NCBI RefSeq assembly: GCF_028657905.1
Contig: NZ_CP117781.1
Location: 186,001-250,000, forward strand
DNA from: Burkholderia sp. FERM BP-3421
GTDB lineage: Bacteria; Pseudomonadota; Gammaproteobacteria; Burkholderiales; Burkholderiaceae
Reading direction: 5' to 3'
DNA: 64,000 nucleotides
Position numbers and translations under genes: made by a program. The notes beneath the pieces were generated by a model. It was not told where the DNA came from. It worked only from the letters and a program-made list of their open reading frames with translations, and did no database searches. Numbering within the stretch: position 1 is the first letter of the stretch; each line of letters opens with the position of its first letter. Below, in pieces: positions 16,321 through 25,585 of this stretch.

Positions 16321-17259
16321 TCAGCCGCCCGCCAGCCCCTGCGTGTTCACATAGAGCGCGTACAGGCCGTGGCTCGCCGCCATGAACAGACGATTGCGAT
16401 GACGGCCGCCGAAGCAGACATTCGCGCAGCGCTCCGGCAGCGCGATATGGCCGAGCGCCGCGCCGTCGGGCGCGAACACGCGCACCCCGTCGAGTTCGTC
16501 GCTGCCCATGCCCCAGCCGCACCACAGATTGCCGTGCACGTCGACGCGAAAGCCGTCCGGCGTGCCCGCGCCGGCGTCGATCAGGCCGCGCCCGTCGCGC
16601 ACCGCGCGGCCGTCGTCCGTCACCGCGTAAGCGCGGATCGTGCGCGGCCGCGCGCGCGACTCGACCACGTACAAGGTGGTCTCGTCCGGCGAGAACGCGA
16701 GCCCGTTCGGGCCGCGCGCATCGTCGAGCACCATCGTGACCGCGCCGTCGCGCGGATCGATCCGGTAGACCCGCTCAGGCATCTCGGCAGCCTGGCGCTC
16801 GCCTTCATAGAAACTCTCGATGCCGAACGATGGATCCGTGAACCAGATCGATCCGTCGGATTTGACGACCACGTCGTTCGGCGAATTGAAGCGTCGGCCC
16901 TCGAAGCGATCCGCCAGCACGGTCACCGTGCCGTCGTACTCGGTGCGCGTCACGCGCCGCGTCAGGTGCTCGCAGGTCACGAGGCGGCCCATCCGGTCGC
17001 GCGTGTTGCCGTTCGCGTTGTCCGACGGCTGCCGGAACACGCTCACCGCGCCGCTCGGCTCGTCCCAGCGCAGAATCCGGTTGTTCGGGATGTCGCTCCA
17101 CAGCAGGAAACGCCCATCGCCGAACCACACCGGCCCCTCGGACCAGCGCGCGCCCTGGTACAGGCATTCGACCGAGGCGGCCGCGTGGCGCAGCGCCTCG
17201 AAACGCGGATCGAGGATCCGGATGGCCGGATCGGGATAGCGGCGGCTGGGTTCGTTCAT
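16321..17259 (-). CDS. SMP-30/gluconolactonase/LRE family lactonase
   Basis: A 312-residue beta-propeller hydrolase. Family motifs are ARWSEGPVWFGDGRFLLWSD, RRFNSPNDVVVKSDGSIWFT, ARGPNGLAFSPDETTLYVVE and TPDGFRVDVHGNLWCGW, which supply the Glu, Asn and Asp metal ligands. It probably hydrolyses a sugar lactone. ATG 17259 is 8 bases after a GGAG; a GTG at 17268 is a weaker alternative. It stands alone, so the physiological substrate is open. Confidence 0.9.
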   Translation of the reverse strand: MNEPSRRYPDPAIRILDPRFEALRHAAASVECLYQGARWSEGPVWFGDGRFLLWSDIPNNRILRWDEPSGAVSVFRQPSDNANGNTRDRMGRLVTCEHLTRRVTRTEYDGTVTVLADRFEGRRFNSPNDVVVKSDGSIWFTDPSFGIESFYEGERQAAEMPERVYRIDPRDGAVTMVLDDARGPNGLAFSPDETTLYVVESRARPRTIRAYAVTDDGRAVRDGRGLIDAGAGTPDGFRVDVHGNLWCGWGMGSDELDGVRVFAPDGAALGHIALPERCANVCFGGRHRNRLFMAASHGLYALYVNTQGLAGG

Positions 17260-17462
17260 CGCACTCACTCCGTGGCAAGGGGCCGGCGCGGGTAGGTCGC
17301 GCGCCGATCGCCCGTCATGGTAGCAAGCCCGCCCGCCGATCGCCGCGCCCTTGATCTGGCTCGCTGCGCGCGCGGCCGCAATCAGTTACCCTGCCCGGGA
17401 ACCGCCCACCTACCCGGCCGGCGCGGTCGCCGGCACCTTGTCCATCCCATCACGGAGACATC

Positions 17463-17930
17463 ATGTACAAGCGCATCCTGGTTGCAGTCGACGGCAGCGA
17501 CACCGCGCGGCACGCGTTCGAGGCGGCGCTCGCGCTCGCCAAGTCCGCGGGCGCCGAGCTGCAGCCGCACTACATCGTCGAAAACGCCTCGATCTACTAC
17601 AACGTGCCGGGCTACGACCCGTCCGTGCTGCGCACCCAGCTGATCGCGCAAGGCCGCGATCTCGCGGAGACGTTCACCGCGCAGATGCGCGCGGCCGGCG
17701 TGAAGGGCGAGATGAAGGTCGACGAGGCGACGTCGCTCGCGGACGTATCCTCGCTGATCCTCGACGCCGTGAAGGCATTCGAGGCCGACCTGCTCGTGCT
17801 CGGCACGCATGGCCGCCGCGGCTTCAAGCGGCTCGTGCTCGGCAGCGTCGCCGAGCAATGCGTGCGGCAGGCCGCGCTGCCCGTCCTGCTGATTCCGTCG
17901 GCCGCGCATCCGGACGCTCAGGAAAGCTGA
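17463..17930 (+). CDS. Universal stress protein, UspA family
   Basis: A 155-residue single-domain Usp. The N-terminus is YKRILVAVDGSDTARHAFEA and the ATP-binding G-x2-G-x9-G-S motif is seen in GTHGRRGFKRLVLGSVAEQC. It is followed 136 bp later by an Fnr-type regulator in the same direction, a pairing seen in beta-proteobacteria for oxygen-limited growth. Confidence 0.93.
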   Translation: MYKRILVAVDGSDTARHAFEAALALAKSAGAELQPHYIVENASIYYNVPGYDPSVLRTQLIAQGRDLAETFTAQMRAAGVKGEMKVDEATSLADVSSLILDAVKAFEADLLVLGTHGRRGFKRLVLGSVAEQCVRQAALPVLLIPSAAHPDAQES

Positions 17931-18066
17931 ACAAGCGTTCGCGCCGCGCGTCCCTGACGCGCGGCAAGCAAGCCGGGCATCGCATCGCGGCGTTTTGTCG
18001 CTGAACGGCCCCGGCTTGCGGTGGGACAATGGTTTCGTCGAATTCAAGCCCGAGTCCACCACCATC

Positions 18067-18816
18067 ATGCTCACGCCCCTCGCCGCCCGCTCCCCCGTTT
18101 CCATCCATGCCGCCGGCAGCTGGGCGCCGCGGCAGGCCACGCACTGCTCGACCTGCTCGATGCGGCATCTGTGCATGCCGCAGGGCCTCGCGCCCGATGC
18201 GCTGACGCGCCTCGAAGCGGTGATCTGCGCGGCGCGCCCGGTGCGGCGCGGCGAAGCGCTGTTCCGCGAGGGCGATGCATTCGACAATCTCTACGCGGTG
18301 CGCTCCGGTTCGCTGAAGACGGTCGCGACGCGCCATGACGGCCGCGAGCAGGTCACCGGCCTGCATCTCGCCGGCGAGGCGCTCGGCCTCGACGGCATCT
18401 GCGAAGACGCGCATCCGCGCACCGCCGTCGCGCTCGAGGACAGCTCCGTCTGCGTGATCCCGTACAGCGCGCTCAAGTCGCTCTGCTCGGAGGCCGGCAC
18501 GATGCAGCTGCGCATGCACAAGCTGATGAGCGAACAGATCGTGCGCGAGACCTCGCAGACGATGCTGCTCGGCTCGCTGAACGCGGAGGAGCGCGTCGCG
18601 GCCTTCCTGCTCGACATCTCGTCGCGCTACCTGAAGCGCGGCTACTCCGCGACCGAGTTCAACCTGCGCATGACGCGCGAGGATATCGGCAGCTACCTCG
18701 GCATGACACTCGAAACGGTCAGCCGCACGCTGTCGAAGTTCCAGAAGCGCGGCCTGATCGAGATGCAGGGGCGCATGGTGCGGATCGTCGATTTCGAGGG
18801 CCTGCATCACCTGTGA
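18067..18816 (+). CDS. fnr: Fnr-type oxygen-responsive transcriptional regulator
   Basis: A 249-residue Crp/Fnr protein. N-terminal cysteines 27, 30 and 36 in HCSTCSMRHLC have the C-x2-C-x5-C spacing of true Fnr, and a fourth cysteine lies in LGLDGICEDAHP, so a 4Fe-4S cluster is likely. The recognition helix TREDIGSYLGMTLETVSRTL carries the E-x2-S-R signature for TTGAT-N4-ATCAA sites. It lies next to uspA. The start is at ATG 18067. Confidence 0.92.
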   Translation: MLTPLAARSPVSIHAAGSWAPRQATHCSTCSMRHLCMPQGLAPDALTRLEAVICAARPVRRGEALFREGDAFDNLYAVRSGSLKTVATRHDGREQVTGLHLAGEALGLDGICEDAHPRTAVALEDSSVCVIPYSALKSLCSEAGTMQLRMHKLMSEQIVRETSQTMLLGSLNAEERVAAFLLDISSRYLKRGYSATEFNLRMTREDIGSYLGMTLETVSRTLSKFQKRGLIEMQGRMVRIVDFEGLHHL

Positions 18817-18849
18817 TGCGCGCCGCGCGGCACGCCCGCCGCGCCCCCG

Positions 18850-19743
18850 TCAATCGAGAAACTGCGCGGCGCGCGCCTTGAGCGCCGCGCCGAAATCGTC
18901 GAGCCAGCCGATCGACAGGCGCCAGCTCTGCCAGTACAGCTCGATGTCGACCGTGCGCCCGGCCGACAGGTCGACCAGTTCCCCCGCCGCAAATTGCCGC
19001 TCGGTCATGCGATCCGGGCACATGCCCCAGCCCAGGCCCGTCTCGCAGGCGCGCAGATAACCCGCCACGTGCGGAATCCAGTGCCGGGGCGGATCCAGTT
19101 CCGCGCGCGTCACGCGCCGCATGAAACGCCTCTGCAAACCGTCCTTCGGATTGAACATCACGCACGGCGCGCGTTGCAGCGCATCGCGCGTCACGCCGTC
19201 GGCGAAATAGCGCGCGTGAAACGCGGGCGAACAGACCGCGCGATAGCGGATCCGGCCGAGCCGGGTCGAGCGGCAGCCCTGGATCGGCTCCGCCTGCGCG
19301 GTCACCGCGCCCTGCACGCTGCCGTCGCGAATCCGCTCCGCCGTGTAGTCCTGGTCGTCGATCACGAGATCGAGCAGCGTGCCGCTCTCCGTGCAGAACG
19401 GCCCCATCGCGTCGATGAACCAGGTCGCGACGCTGTCGTCGTTGACCGCGACCCGCAAGCTCGGCCAGCGGCCGGCGAGCGCGCCGGGCAACGCCGGCAT
19501 GCGGCCGGACAACTCGGCCTCCAGCATCTGCACCCGTTCCGTGTGACGGCACAGCAGCGCGCCCGAAGGCGTCGCGACGCAGGGTTGGCCTCGCTTCACG
19601 AGCACGCTGCCCACGCGCTCCTCGAGCAGCTTCACGCGCTGCGACACCGCGGACGGCGATACATTCAGCTCCCTCGCCGCCCGTTCGAACGAACCCTGGC
19701 GGATCACGGCGGCCAGCGCATCGAGCAAGGCATAGTCCAGCAT
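18850..19743 (-). CDS. argP: LysR-family regulator ArgP (LysG/IciA)
   Basis: A 297-residue LysR regulator. The N-terminus MLDYALLDALAAVIRQGSFE, then RAARELNVSPSAVSQRVKLL is typical of ArgP, which activates the arginine/lysine exporter in response to basic amino acids. It is divergent from an ArgO/LysE exporter with 107 bp between them. Length and order match the corynebacterial lysG-lysE and E. coli argP-argO logic. Confidence 0.9.
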   Translation of the reverse strand: MLDYALLDALAAVIRQGSFERAARELNVSPSAVSQRVKLLEERVGSVLVKRGQPCVATPSGALLCRHTERVQMLEAELSGRMPALPGALAGRWPSLRVAVNDDSVATWFIDAMGPFCTESGTLLDLVIDDQDYTAERIRDGSVQGAVTAQAEPIQGCRSTRLGRIRYRAVCSPAFHARYFADGVTRDALQRAPCVMFNPKDGLQRRFMRRVTRAELDPPRHWIPHVAGYLRACETGLGWGMCPDRMTERQFAAGELVDLSAGRTVDIELYWQSWRLSIGWLDDFGAALKARAAQFLD

Positions 19744-19850
19744 TAGATTTCCTTAATCAGCATTAGGCAATTTAGCTTCTCTTATTCTGCCGGAAAACGC
19801 AGACTAGGCGCCTGAGTGTCGTTTTCCCCGTCTTCTTCCCCCGGAACATC
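19744..19850. promoter_or_regulatory. Divergent argP-argO promoter region
   Basis: This 107-bp AT-rich spacer contains ATTAG (19743-19747 region) repeated as CATTAGGC near 19770 and a TTAAT between them, giving LysR-style dyads around T-N11-A. A TTATTCT hexamer near 19781 could be the argO -10. ArgP binding here is inferred from gene order. Confidence 0.45.
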
Positions 19851-20468
19851 ATGAACTGGATCGCCTTTTCCCACGGCGCGGCGCTGTGCGGCTCGCTCAT
19901 CGTCACCATCGGCGCGCAGAACGCCTTCGTGCTGCGGCAGGGCATCATGCGTGCGCACGTCGGCAAGATCGTGCTGCTGTGCGCGCTGTCGGACATGATC
20001 CTGATCGGCGCGGGCGTCGGCGGCGCGGCGGTGCTGGTCGAGCGTTACCCGACCTTCATCCATGCGGTGCTGTACGTCGGCCTCGCCTATCTCGCGTGGT
20101 TCGGCCTCAATGCATTGCGCCGCGCGCTGCGGCCGAATCACGCGACGCTCGACATGAACGGCGCACCCCAGGCCGCGCCGCAAGGCGCGCTGCCGGTGGT
20201 CATGATGACGCTCGCGTTCACCTGGCTCAATCCGCACGTGTATCTCGACACCTTCCTGCTGATCGGCACGGCCGGCGCGCGCGAACCGGAAGGCGCGCGG
20301 CTCGCGTTCGCGATCGGCGCGATGGCGGTCAGCCTGGTCTGGTTCACCGGGCTCGGCTATGGCGCGCGGCTGCTCGCGCCGCTGTTCCGCCGCGCCGGCG
20401 CGTGGCGCGTGCTCGACGGCGCGATCGGCGGCATGGTGCTGTTCCTCGCGGCCGTGCAGCTGCGGTGA
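19851..20468 (+). CDS. argO: LysE/ArgO-family basic amino acid exporter
   Basis: A 205-residue inner-membrane exporter with six hydrophobic segments. The family motif is SLIVTIGAQNAFVLRQGIMR and a second conserved region is TLAFTWLNPHVYLDTFLLIG. It exports arginine/lysine or toxic analogues such as canavanine. It is divergently paired with the ArgP-type regulator. Confidence 0.92.
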   Translation: MNWIAFSHGAALCGSLIVTIGAQNAFVLRQGIMRAHVGKIVLLCALSDMILIGAGVGGAAVLVERYPTFIHAVLYVGLAYLAWFGLNALRRALRPNHATLDMNGAPQAAPQGALPVVMMTLAFTWLNPHVYLDTFLLIGTAGAREPEGARLAFAIGAMAVSLVWFTGLGYGARLLAPLFRRAGAWRVLDGAIGGMVLFLAAVQLR

Positions 20469-20628
20469 GGAGCACATGCGCGCGGCCGTGCGCCGCGTCG
20501 CCGCGAGGCAGTGGATCGGCGCAGCATGCACAGAACCGCGCGCGCGACTGAGCCGCATTGCACGCGACATGCCGCGTTCGCTCCGCAACTGATCGCGCGC
20601 CACCCGTCCGCACCGCCCATCGCTCACG

Positions 20629-21036
20629 TCAATGCGCCGGCTCGGCCCGAGCCGCCCCTTCCGCGCGGCCGTTGATCCGATACAGGTACTGCGCGAGCGT
20701 ATCGACCTGCTCGGCCGGCAGCGGCGCACCGTAGGCCACCCGCATCTTGTTGTTGATCGCCGTCCATTCCCGCAGCGTCAGCGGCGGCTGGCGCATCACC
20801 ATGCCGGCCGAATGACAGATCAGGCATTGCCCGTTGGCGATCTCCGCGCCGGGCCCGGGCGGAAACACCTCACGGCTCACCGGCAGGCTCACATCCACGA
20901 CCGAGAACGCCACGGCGCGCGCAGGCTCGCGCCGCGCGCCGACACGCCCGTCCGGCAGCCACGCGCGGAACGCGACCACGCCCGCCACGCCCGCCACGCC
21001 CACGATCAGCAGCCAACACAGTGCTCGATGCTTCAT
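20629..21036 (-). CDS. sorB: Sulfite:cytochrome c oxidoreductase, cytochrome subunit
   Basis: A 135-residue monohaem c-type cytochrome with an uncleaved or cleavable N-terminal membrane segment (LCWLLIVGVAGVAGVVAFRA). The haem motif is QCLICH and a likely distal Met lies in SAGMVMRQPPL. It begins 14 bp after the molybdenum subunit gene, so the pair is SorAB-like. It passes electrons from sulfite to the respiratory chain in the periplasm. Confidence 0.87.
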   Translation of the reverse strand: MKHRALCWLLIVGVAGVAGVVAFRAWLPDGRVGARREPARAVAFSVVDVSLPVSREVFPPGPGAEIANGQCLICHSAGMVMRQPPLTLREWTAINNKMRVAYGAPLPAEQVDTLAQYLYRINGRAEGAARAEPAH

Positions 21037-21050
21037 GCCGGTCTCCCCGA

Positions 21051-22295
21051 TCAGATCACGTGCAGCGCAACGGATTCGACACCGTTGCGCATGAAACCCG
21101 AACCGTTCCAGTTCGATTGCAGCGGCTGCGCGACGCCCGCCGTATTGGTCGCCCGCACCATCAGCACGAGCGGCCCCGCCGCGGGCGGCGTGAGCGCGAG
21201 CCGCCAGCGACGGAAGCTGTACCGCCCGTAGTCGCGGTCGAGCGATGCATCGAGCCAGGTCCGCCCGCCGTCGGGCGACACCCGCACGCCCGCGACACCG
21301 CAGTCGCCCCCGAACGCGATGCCGCGCACCTCGGCCGACGCGCCGCGCGCGAGCCGCGCACCATCGGGCGGATTCGTGATGAACGAGCGCGGCACCATCC
21401 GGTTGATCGGGACCATCCGCACGCCGGTCTGCCCGGGCCGGACGTTCGCGCCCGGCGTATCGGGAATCAGGTAGGCGCGCGCGGTCCAGTAGTTGTCGTC
21501 GGGCCGGTCCAGCACCTCGATGTCGCTCAGCATCTTGACCCAGTAGGTCGCATACCAGCCGGGCACCACGAGCCGCAACGGAAAACCGTTCAGCAGCGGC
21601 AGCGGTTCGCCGTTCATCAGGTACGCGATGACGGCCTCGCCGTCCAGCGCATGCTCGATCGCGAGCGACTTCTTGAACGCCGGCGTGTCCGGCATGATCG
21701 GCGTCTCCAGGCCGTTCATCCGCACCCGCAGCGCGCCCGCGCGCACTCCGGCCCGTTCGAGCACGTCCTTGAGGCGCACGCCCGTCCAGCGCGCGTTGCC
21801 CATCGCGCCATGCGCCCACTGCGCGCCCGGCACGCGCGGCGCGTAGTAGCCGCGCGAATTGCCCGAGCACTGGTTGACCGCCGCCACCTCGACCGGCTCG
21901 AAGTCGCGCACGAGCGTGTCGAGCGTCAGCGTGAGCGGCCGCTCGACATGCCCGTGCACGACCAGCCGGAACGCCGCCGGGTCGATCCGGGTCGGGATGT
22001 TGGCCATGTGCCAGCGCACGTAGAACGCGTCGTTCGGCGTGAACAGGTGCCGGTCGAACACCTCGAACGGCGTCTCCAGCAGCGGCGGACGCGTGCGCTG
22101 CAGGATCAGCGCGCCCTTCTGCGGGAAGTCCGCGGCGACCGCGCGGCGGCCGTTGCCGAACGGCAGCTCGACCATGCGCTCGACCGCGCCCCACGCATCG
22201 GCGCCCGCCGCGCCGGCGAGGCCGAGCCCGAGGGCGCGGGTCAGGAATCCACGCCGGCCGGCATGGGAGAACAACGGAGAACGACGCTTCGGCAT
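21051..22295 (-). CDS. sorA: Sulfite dehydrogenase, molybdenum subunit
   Basis: A 414-residue periplasmic molybdopterin enzyme. A twin-arginine signal (GRRGFLTRALGLGLAGAAGA) precedes the oxidoreductase Mo domain. The Mo-ligating cysteine lies in AAVNQCSGNSRGYYAPRVPG. The C-terminal Mo-co dimerisation domain has GGDCGVAGVRVSPDGGRTW. The start at 22295 (MPKRRSPLF) has AGGAG. With SorB it oxidises sulfite to sulfate. Confidence 0.92.
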   Translation of the reverse strand: MPKRRSPLFSHAGRRGFLTRALGLGLAGAAGADAWGAVERMVELPFGNGRRAVAADFPQKGALILQRTRPPLLETPFEVFDRHLFTPNDAFYVRWHMANIPTRIDPAAFRLVVHGHVERPLTLTLDTLVRDFEPVEVAAVNQCSGNSRGYYAPRVPGAQWAHGAMGNARWTGVRLKDVLERAGVRAGALRVRMNGLETPIMPDTPAFKKSLAIEHALDGEAVIAYLMNGEPLPLLNGFPLRLVVPGWYATYWVKMLSDIEVLDRPDDNYWTARAYLIPDTPGANVRPGQTGVRMVPINRMVPRSFITNPPDGARLARGASAEVRGIAFGGDCGVAGVRVSPDGGRTWLDASLDRDYGRYSFRRWRLALTPPAAGPLVLMVRATNTAGVAQPLQSNWNGSGFMRNGVESVALHVI

Positions 22296-22337
22296 CACGG
22301 CTCCTGGTGGTTGTTCATGCAACGATCCGGCCGATCG

Positions 22338-23336
22338 TCACGCGCTCGCGAACAAGCGCGACACGACCTCCGCTTCTTCCTGCAATTCTCGCACCGAGCG
22401 CGCGATGCACGCGCGCGCGAACGCATCGAGTGCGAGGTCCGCCACACGGCGATAGCCGCCGCCCTCGCAGATCACCGGCACGCCGAACATGAGCCCGGGC
22501 GGCACGCCATGACTGCCGTCGGACGGTATGCTCATCGACACCCAGCGCCCATCGCTGCCGTGCAGCCAGTCGCGCATCTGATCGAGCGCCGCGTTCGCGG
22601 CCGAGGCCGCCGACGATGCGCCGCGCGCCTCGATCACCGCCGTGCCGCGCGCGGCGACGCGCGGGATGAAGTGTTCGCGATACCAGCGCTCGTCGTCGAT
22701 CAGGTCTTTCACGAACGCATCGCCGATGCGCGCGTAACGATAGTCGGCGAACATCGTCGGCGAATGATTGCCCCAGACGATCAGATGCTCGATCGCGTCG
22801 ACCGGCGCGTCGCACCGCCGCGCGAGCATCGACGCCGCGCGGTTGTGGTCGAGCCGGATCATCGCGCTGATCGCGTCGTCCGGCAGATCGGGCGCGCAGC
22901 GGCGCACGATCGCCGCATTCGTGTTCGCCGGATTGCCGACCACCAGCACCTTCGCGTCGCGCCGCGCGACCGCGTTCAGCGCCTCGCCCTGCGCGCGGAA
23001 GATCGCCGCGTTCGCGTCGAGCAGGTCGCGCCGCTCCATGCCGCGCCCTCTCGGCTTCGCGCCGATCAGGAACGCGCAATCCGCGGCGCGGAACGCGGCG
23101 CGTGGATCGCTCGTCGCTTCCATGTGACGCAGCAGCGGGAACGCGCAGTCTTCCAGCTCCATCATGACGCCCTGCAGCGCCGCGCTTGCCTGCGGCAGGT
23201 CGAGCAGTTGCAGGACGACCGGCTGCCCGGGACCGTAGAGATCGCCGCGCGCGATCCGGAACAACAGCGAATAGGCGATCTGCCCGGCCGCGCCCGTGAC
23301 GGCGACGTGTTTCGCGGGAACCTGAGGTGCATGCAT
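22338..23336 (-). CDS. mdh: Malate dehydrogenase (probable second copy)
   Basis: A 332-residue LDH/MDH-family enzyme of the cytosolic-MDH type found in Burkholderia. NAD loop is HVAVTGAAGQIAYSLLFRIA, substrate arginines lie in GAKPRGRGMERRDLL and in IRLDHNRA, and the catalytic His in VWGNHSPTMF. Sequence differs clearly from the housekeeping Burkholderia Mdh I remember, so it is likely a paralogue. It lies between sorA and a TDT transporter, all in one direction. Confidence 0.88.
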   Translation of the reverse strand: MHAPQVPAKHVAVTGAAGQIAYSLLFRIARGDLYGPGQPVVLQLLDLPQASAALQGVMMELEDCAFPLLRHMEATSDPRAAFRAADCAFLIGAKPRGRGMERRDLLDANAAIFRAQGEALNAVARRDAKVLVVGNPANTNAAIVRRCAPDLPDDAISAMIRLDHNRAASMLARRCDAPVDAIEHLIVWGNHSPTMFADYRYARIGDAFVKDLIDDERWYREHFIPRVAARGTAVIEARGASSAASAANAALDQMRDWLHGSDGRWVSMSIPSDGSHGVPPGLMFGVPVICEGGGYRRVADLALDAFARACIARSVRELQEEAEVVSRLFASA

Positions 23337-23428
23337 CTTGAACTCCTGGGTCGGTGAGCCGGGCGCGCGACGCGATCGCGGCCGGGCGGTAGGAAACGGT
23401 GGGGAGCGGATGAAGGCGCGCGGCCGGT

Positions 23429-24574
23429 TCACGCCTGCGCGGCGGCGGGGGCATTCAGGCACGGCGCCTGGAACAGTCGCCCTTGCAGCACGCCGCGCAG
23501 CGTCCGGGTGGCGACGAGGCTCCAGAAGCCGAACAGCAGCGCGGCGAACACGGTGCCGAGCACGGCGAACGCGGTCAGCCCGGTGGCCCGATACAGGCCG
23601 AGCGTGGCGGCCGTATAGACGCCGAGCGGGAACGTGAAGCCCCACCAGCCGAGGTTGAACGACATGCCCTCCTTGCGGTAGCGCAGCGTGAACAGCGCGG
23701 CGATCGCGAACCACCAGACGCCCGCGCTCCAGAGCAGCAGCGCGCAGACGAGCCCGAGCGAATCCGCGAGCGCGCCGAGCGGGGCGAACGCGCTGCCCTG
23801 GAACACGACGGGCGCGACCTTGCCGAGCGCGAGGATGCCCAGCGCGCCGGTGCCGATCGGGCCGAGCGTGAGCCAGCTCGACGGCGCGAGATCGCGATGC
23901 GGCAGCTTGTGGACGACGAGACGGAAGAACACGAGGGTCAGCACCGCGAACGCCAGCGACAGAGAAATCGCCCACATCGCATAGCTGACGCCGACCACGC
24001 CGCGCGCGAAGGCGGCCGGCAGGTGCGGCGCGATCACGGCGCCGCTCGACGCCGCCACTTCCGGCGCGACGAGCGGCAGCAGCAGCACCGCGCTCACGCG
24101 CTCGAACGCATGGCTCTGGGCCGTGAACATCAGGTACGGCACGAGCACCGCCACGGCGACGGCGAGCGCCGCATCGAGGCACCACAGCGCGGCCGCGACG
24201 TCGTAGGCCACCGGGCCGACGCGCGGCGCGGCGAACAGCACGCAGCCGTTGATGATCGGCACGAGGCCCATCGGGATCGCGCCGAGGAACATCGACTGCA
24301 ACGGGTGATGCAGCATCGGCCGGATCGTCTCCGGGTGGCGCAGCACACGGGCGAGCAGCATCGCCGTACATAGCGCGTACAGCACGACGTTGACGGACCA
24401 CAACGTCGCGGCCAGCGCCTGCTGGCCCGTAAAGTGGAACGGCAACGCGACCAGCACGAGCGACACGATGCCGTTGCCCATCGTCATCGCGAACCAGTTG
24501 GGGGTGAACTGCCTGATCTTGTCGCTCAGCGACTGGGCGGGCGCGCAGGGCGCACTTGATACGGGATCGAACAT
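23429..24574 (-). CDS. TDT-family transporter (TehA/SSU1/Mae1 type)
   Basis: A 381-residue inner-membrane protein with ten hydrophobic segments. The N-terminal signature is FTPNWFAMTMGNGIVSLVLV, as in the tellurite-resistance/dicarboxylate transporter family. The family includes sulfite exporters (SSU1) and malate transporters (Mae1). Here both genetic neighbours are present, sulfite dehydrogenase and malate dehydrogenase, so either substrate is possible. GGAGG supports the start at 24574. Confidence 0.85.
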   Translation of the reverse strand: MFDPVSSAPCAPAQSLSDKIRQFTPNWFAMTMGNGIVSLVLVALPFHFTGQQALAATLWSVNVVLYALCTAMLLARVLRHPETIRPMLHHPLQSMFLGAIPMGLVPIINGCVLFAAPRVGPVAYDVAAALWCLDAALAVAVAVLVPYLMFTAQSHAFERVSAVLLLPLVAPEVAASSGAVIAPHLPAAFARGVVGVSYAMWAISLSLAFAVLTLVFFRLVVHKLPHRDLAPSSWLTLGPIGTGALGILALGKVAPVVFQGSAFAPLGALADSLGLVCALLLWSAGVWWFAIAALFTLRYRKEGMSFNLGWWGFTFPLGVYTAATLGLYRATGLTAFAVLGTVFAALLFGFWSLVATRTLRGVLQGRLFQAPCLNAPAAAQA

Positions 24575-24656
24575 CGCGGCCTCCATCGGCTATCGGCTAT
24601 CCATGGAGGACACGATAGCGTTGGGCTTGACATATGAAAAATACATAAACAACATA

Positions 24657-24683
24657 CGATCCATACTTTTCTTATATGGATCG
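24657..24683. promoter_or_regulatory. Perfect inverted repeat in the TDT-lysR intergenic region
   Basis: CGATCCATA (24657-24665) and TATGGATCG (24675-24683) form a perfect 9-bp dyad, immediately before the LysR start at 24692. A TTGACA-like hexamer lies near 24627. The position fits an autoregulatory LysR site controlling both directions. Confidence 0.6.
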
Positions 24684-24691
24684 TTCGTGCC

Positions 24692-25585
24692 ATGAACTTC
24701 ACGCACCTCGCTGCCTTCCTTGCCGTGGTCGAGGCGGGCAGCGTCACCGGCGCGTCGGCGCGCCTGCATGTCAGCCAGCCGGCGCTCACGCGCGAGATCC
24801 GCGAACTGGAGGAACGCCTCGGCGTCACGCTGTTCGACCGGCGGCCGCGCGGCATGAGCCCCACGGAAGCAGGCCGCCTGCTCGCGCACTACGCGGCGCG
24901 GATCTTCTCGCTGTCAGATGAGGCCGAGGCGATGCTCGATGAATTCTCGGGGCTGGTGCGCGGCCACCTGAAGCTCGCGGCAAGCCGGACCATCGGCAGC
25001 TATCTGCTGCCGGCCGCGCTCGATGCGTTCTGCCGGCAGTATCCCGGGATCACGGTCGACGTCGAGGAGATGAACACGGAGCACGTCGAGGCCGCACTGC
25101 TGACCTACGACCGCCAGCTCGGCTTCGTCGAGGGGCCGTTCGACGCCGAGGCGTTCGATTCGACCCGGCTCGGCCGCGACACGCTGATGCCGGTCGCGGC
25201 CCCCGCCCATCCGCTCGCGCGCAAGCGCAGGATCACTGTCGACGAACTCGCCCGCCATGATGTGCTGTCGCGTGAGCCGGGCTCGGGTACGCGCAACGCG
25301 GTCGAGGCCGCGTTCGCGCGGCATGGGCTCACGTTCTCGCCGCGTCTGTCGGTGGGCAGCGCGGAGGCGATGAATCGCCTGCTGGTGCGCGGCGGCGCAT
25401 TTGCGTGGGTGTCGCGGCTCACGGTCGAGCGGGAACTGCAGACGGGCGCGCTCGTACCGCTGCCGGTCGCGGACCTGACGATCGAGCGTGACCTCACGGT
25501 CATCTGGCGGCGTGACAGCGCGCTCACACCGGGCGCGCGGATTTTTCGCGATCTGCTTGTCGCTGAGCAGGCGGCGGGGGCTTGA
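24692..25585 (+). CDS. LysR-family regulator of the sulfite/malate cluster
   Basis: A 297-residue LysR regulator (FTHLAAFLAVVEAGSVTGAS, then ARLHVSQPALTREIRELEER). The effector domain resembles CysL-like and related sulfur or anion-responsive members (KLAASRTIGSYLLPAALDAF). It is divergent from the TDT-mdh-sorAB run and probably activates it. The effector is unknown. Confidence 0.87.
   Translation: MNFTHLAAFLAVVEAGSVTGASARLHVSQPALTREIRELEERLGVTLFDRRPRGMSPTEAGRLLAHYAARIFSLSDEAEAMLDEFSGLVRGHLKLAASRTIGSYLLPAALDAFCRQYPGITVDVEEMNTEHVEAALLTYDRQLGFVEGPFDAEAFDSTRLGRDTLMPVAAPAHPLARKRRITVDELARHDVLSREPGSGTRNAVEAAFARHGLTFSPRLSVGSAEAMNRLLVRGGAFAWVSRLTVERELQTGALVPLPVADLTIERDLTVIWRRDSALTPGARIFRDLLVAEQAAGA

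Noticed and set aside
17340..17400. Possible sigma-54 site upstream of uspA (TGGCTCG followed by GCGC)
   Set aside because: The TTGC element is missing, so it does not meet the standard used for the other nine sites.
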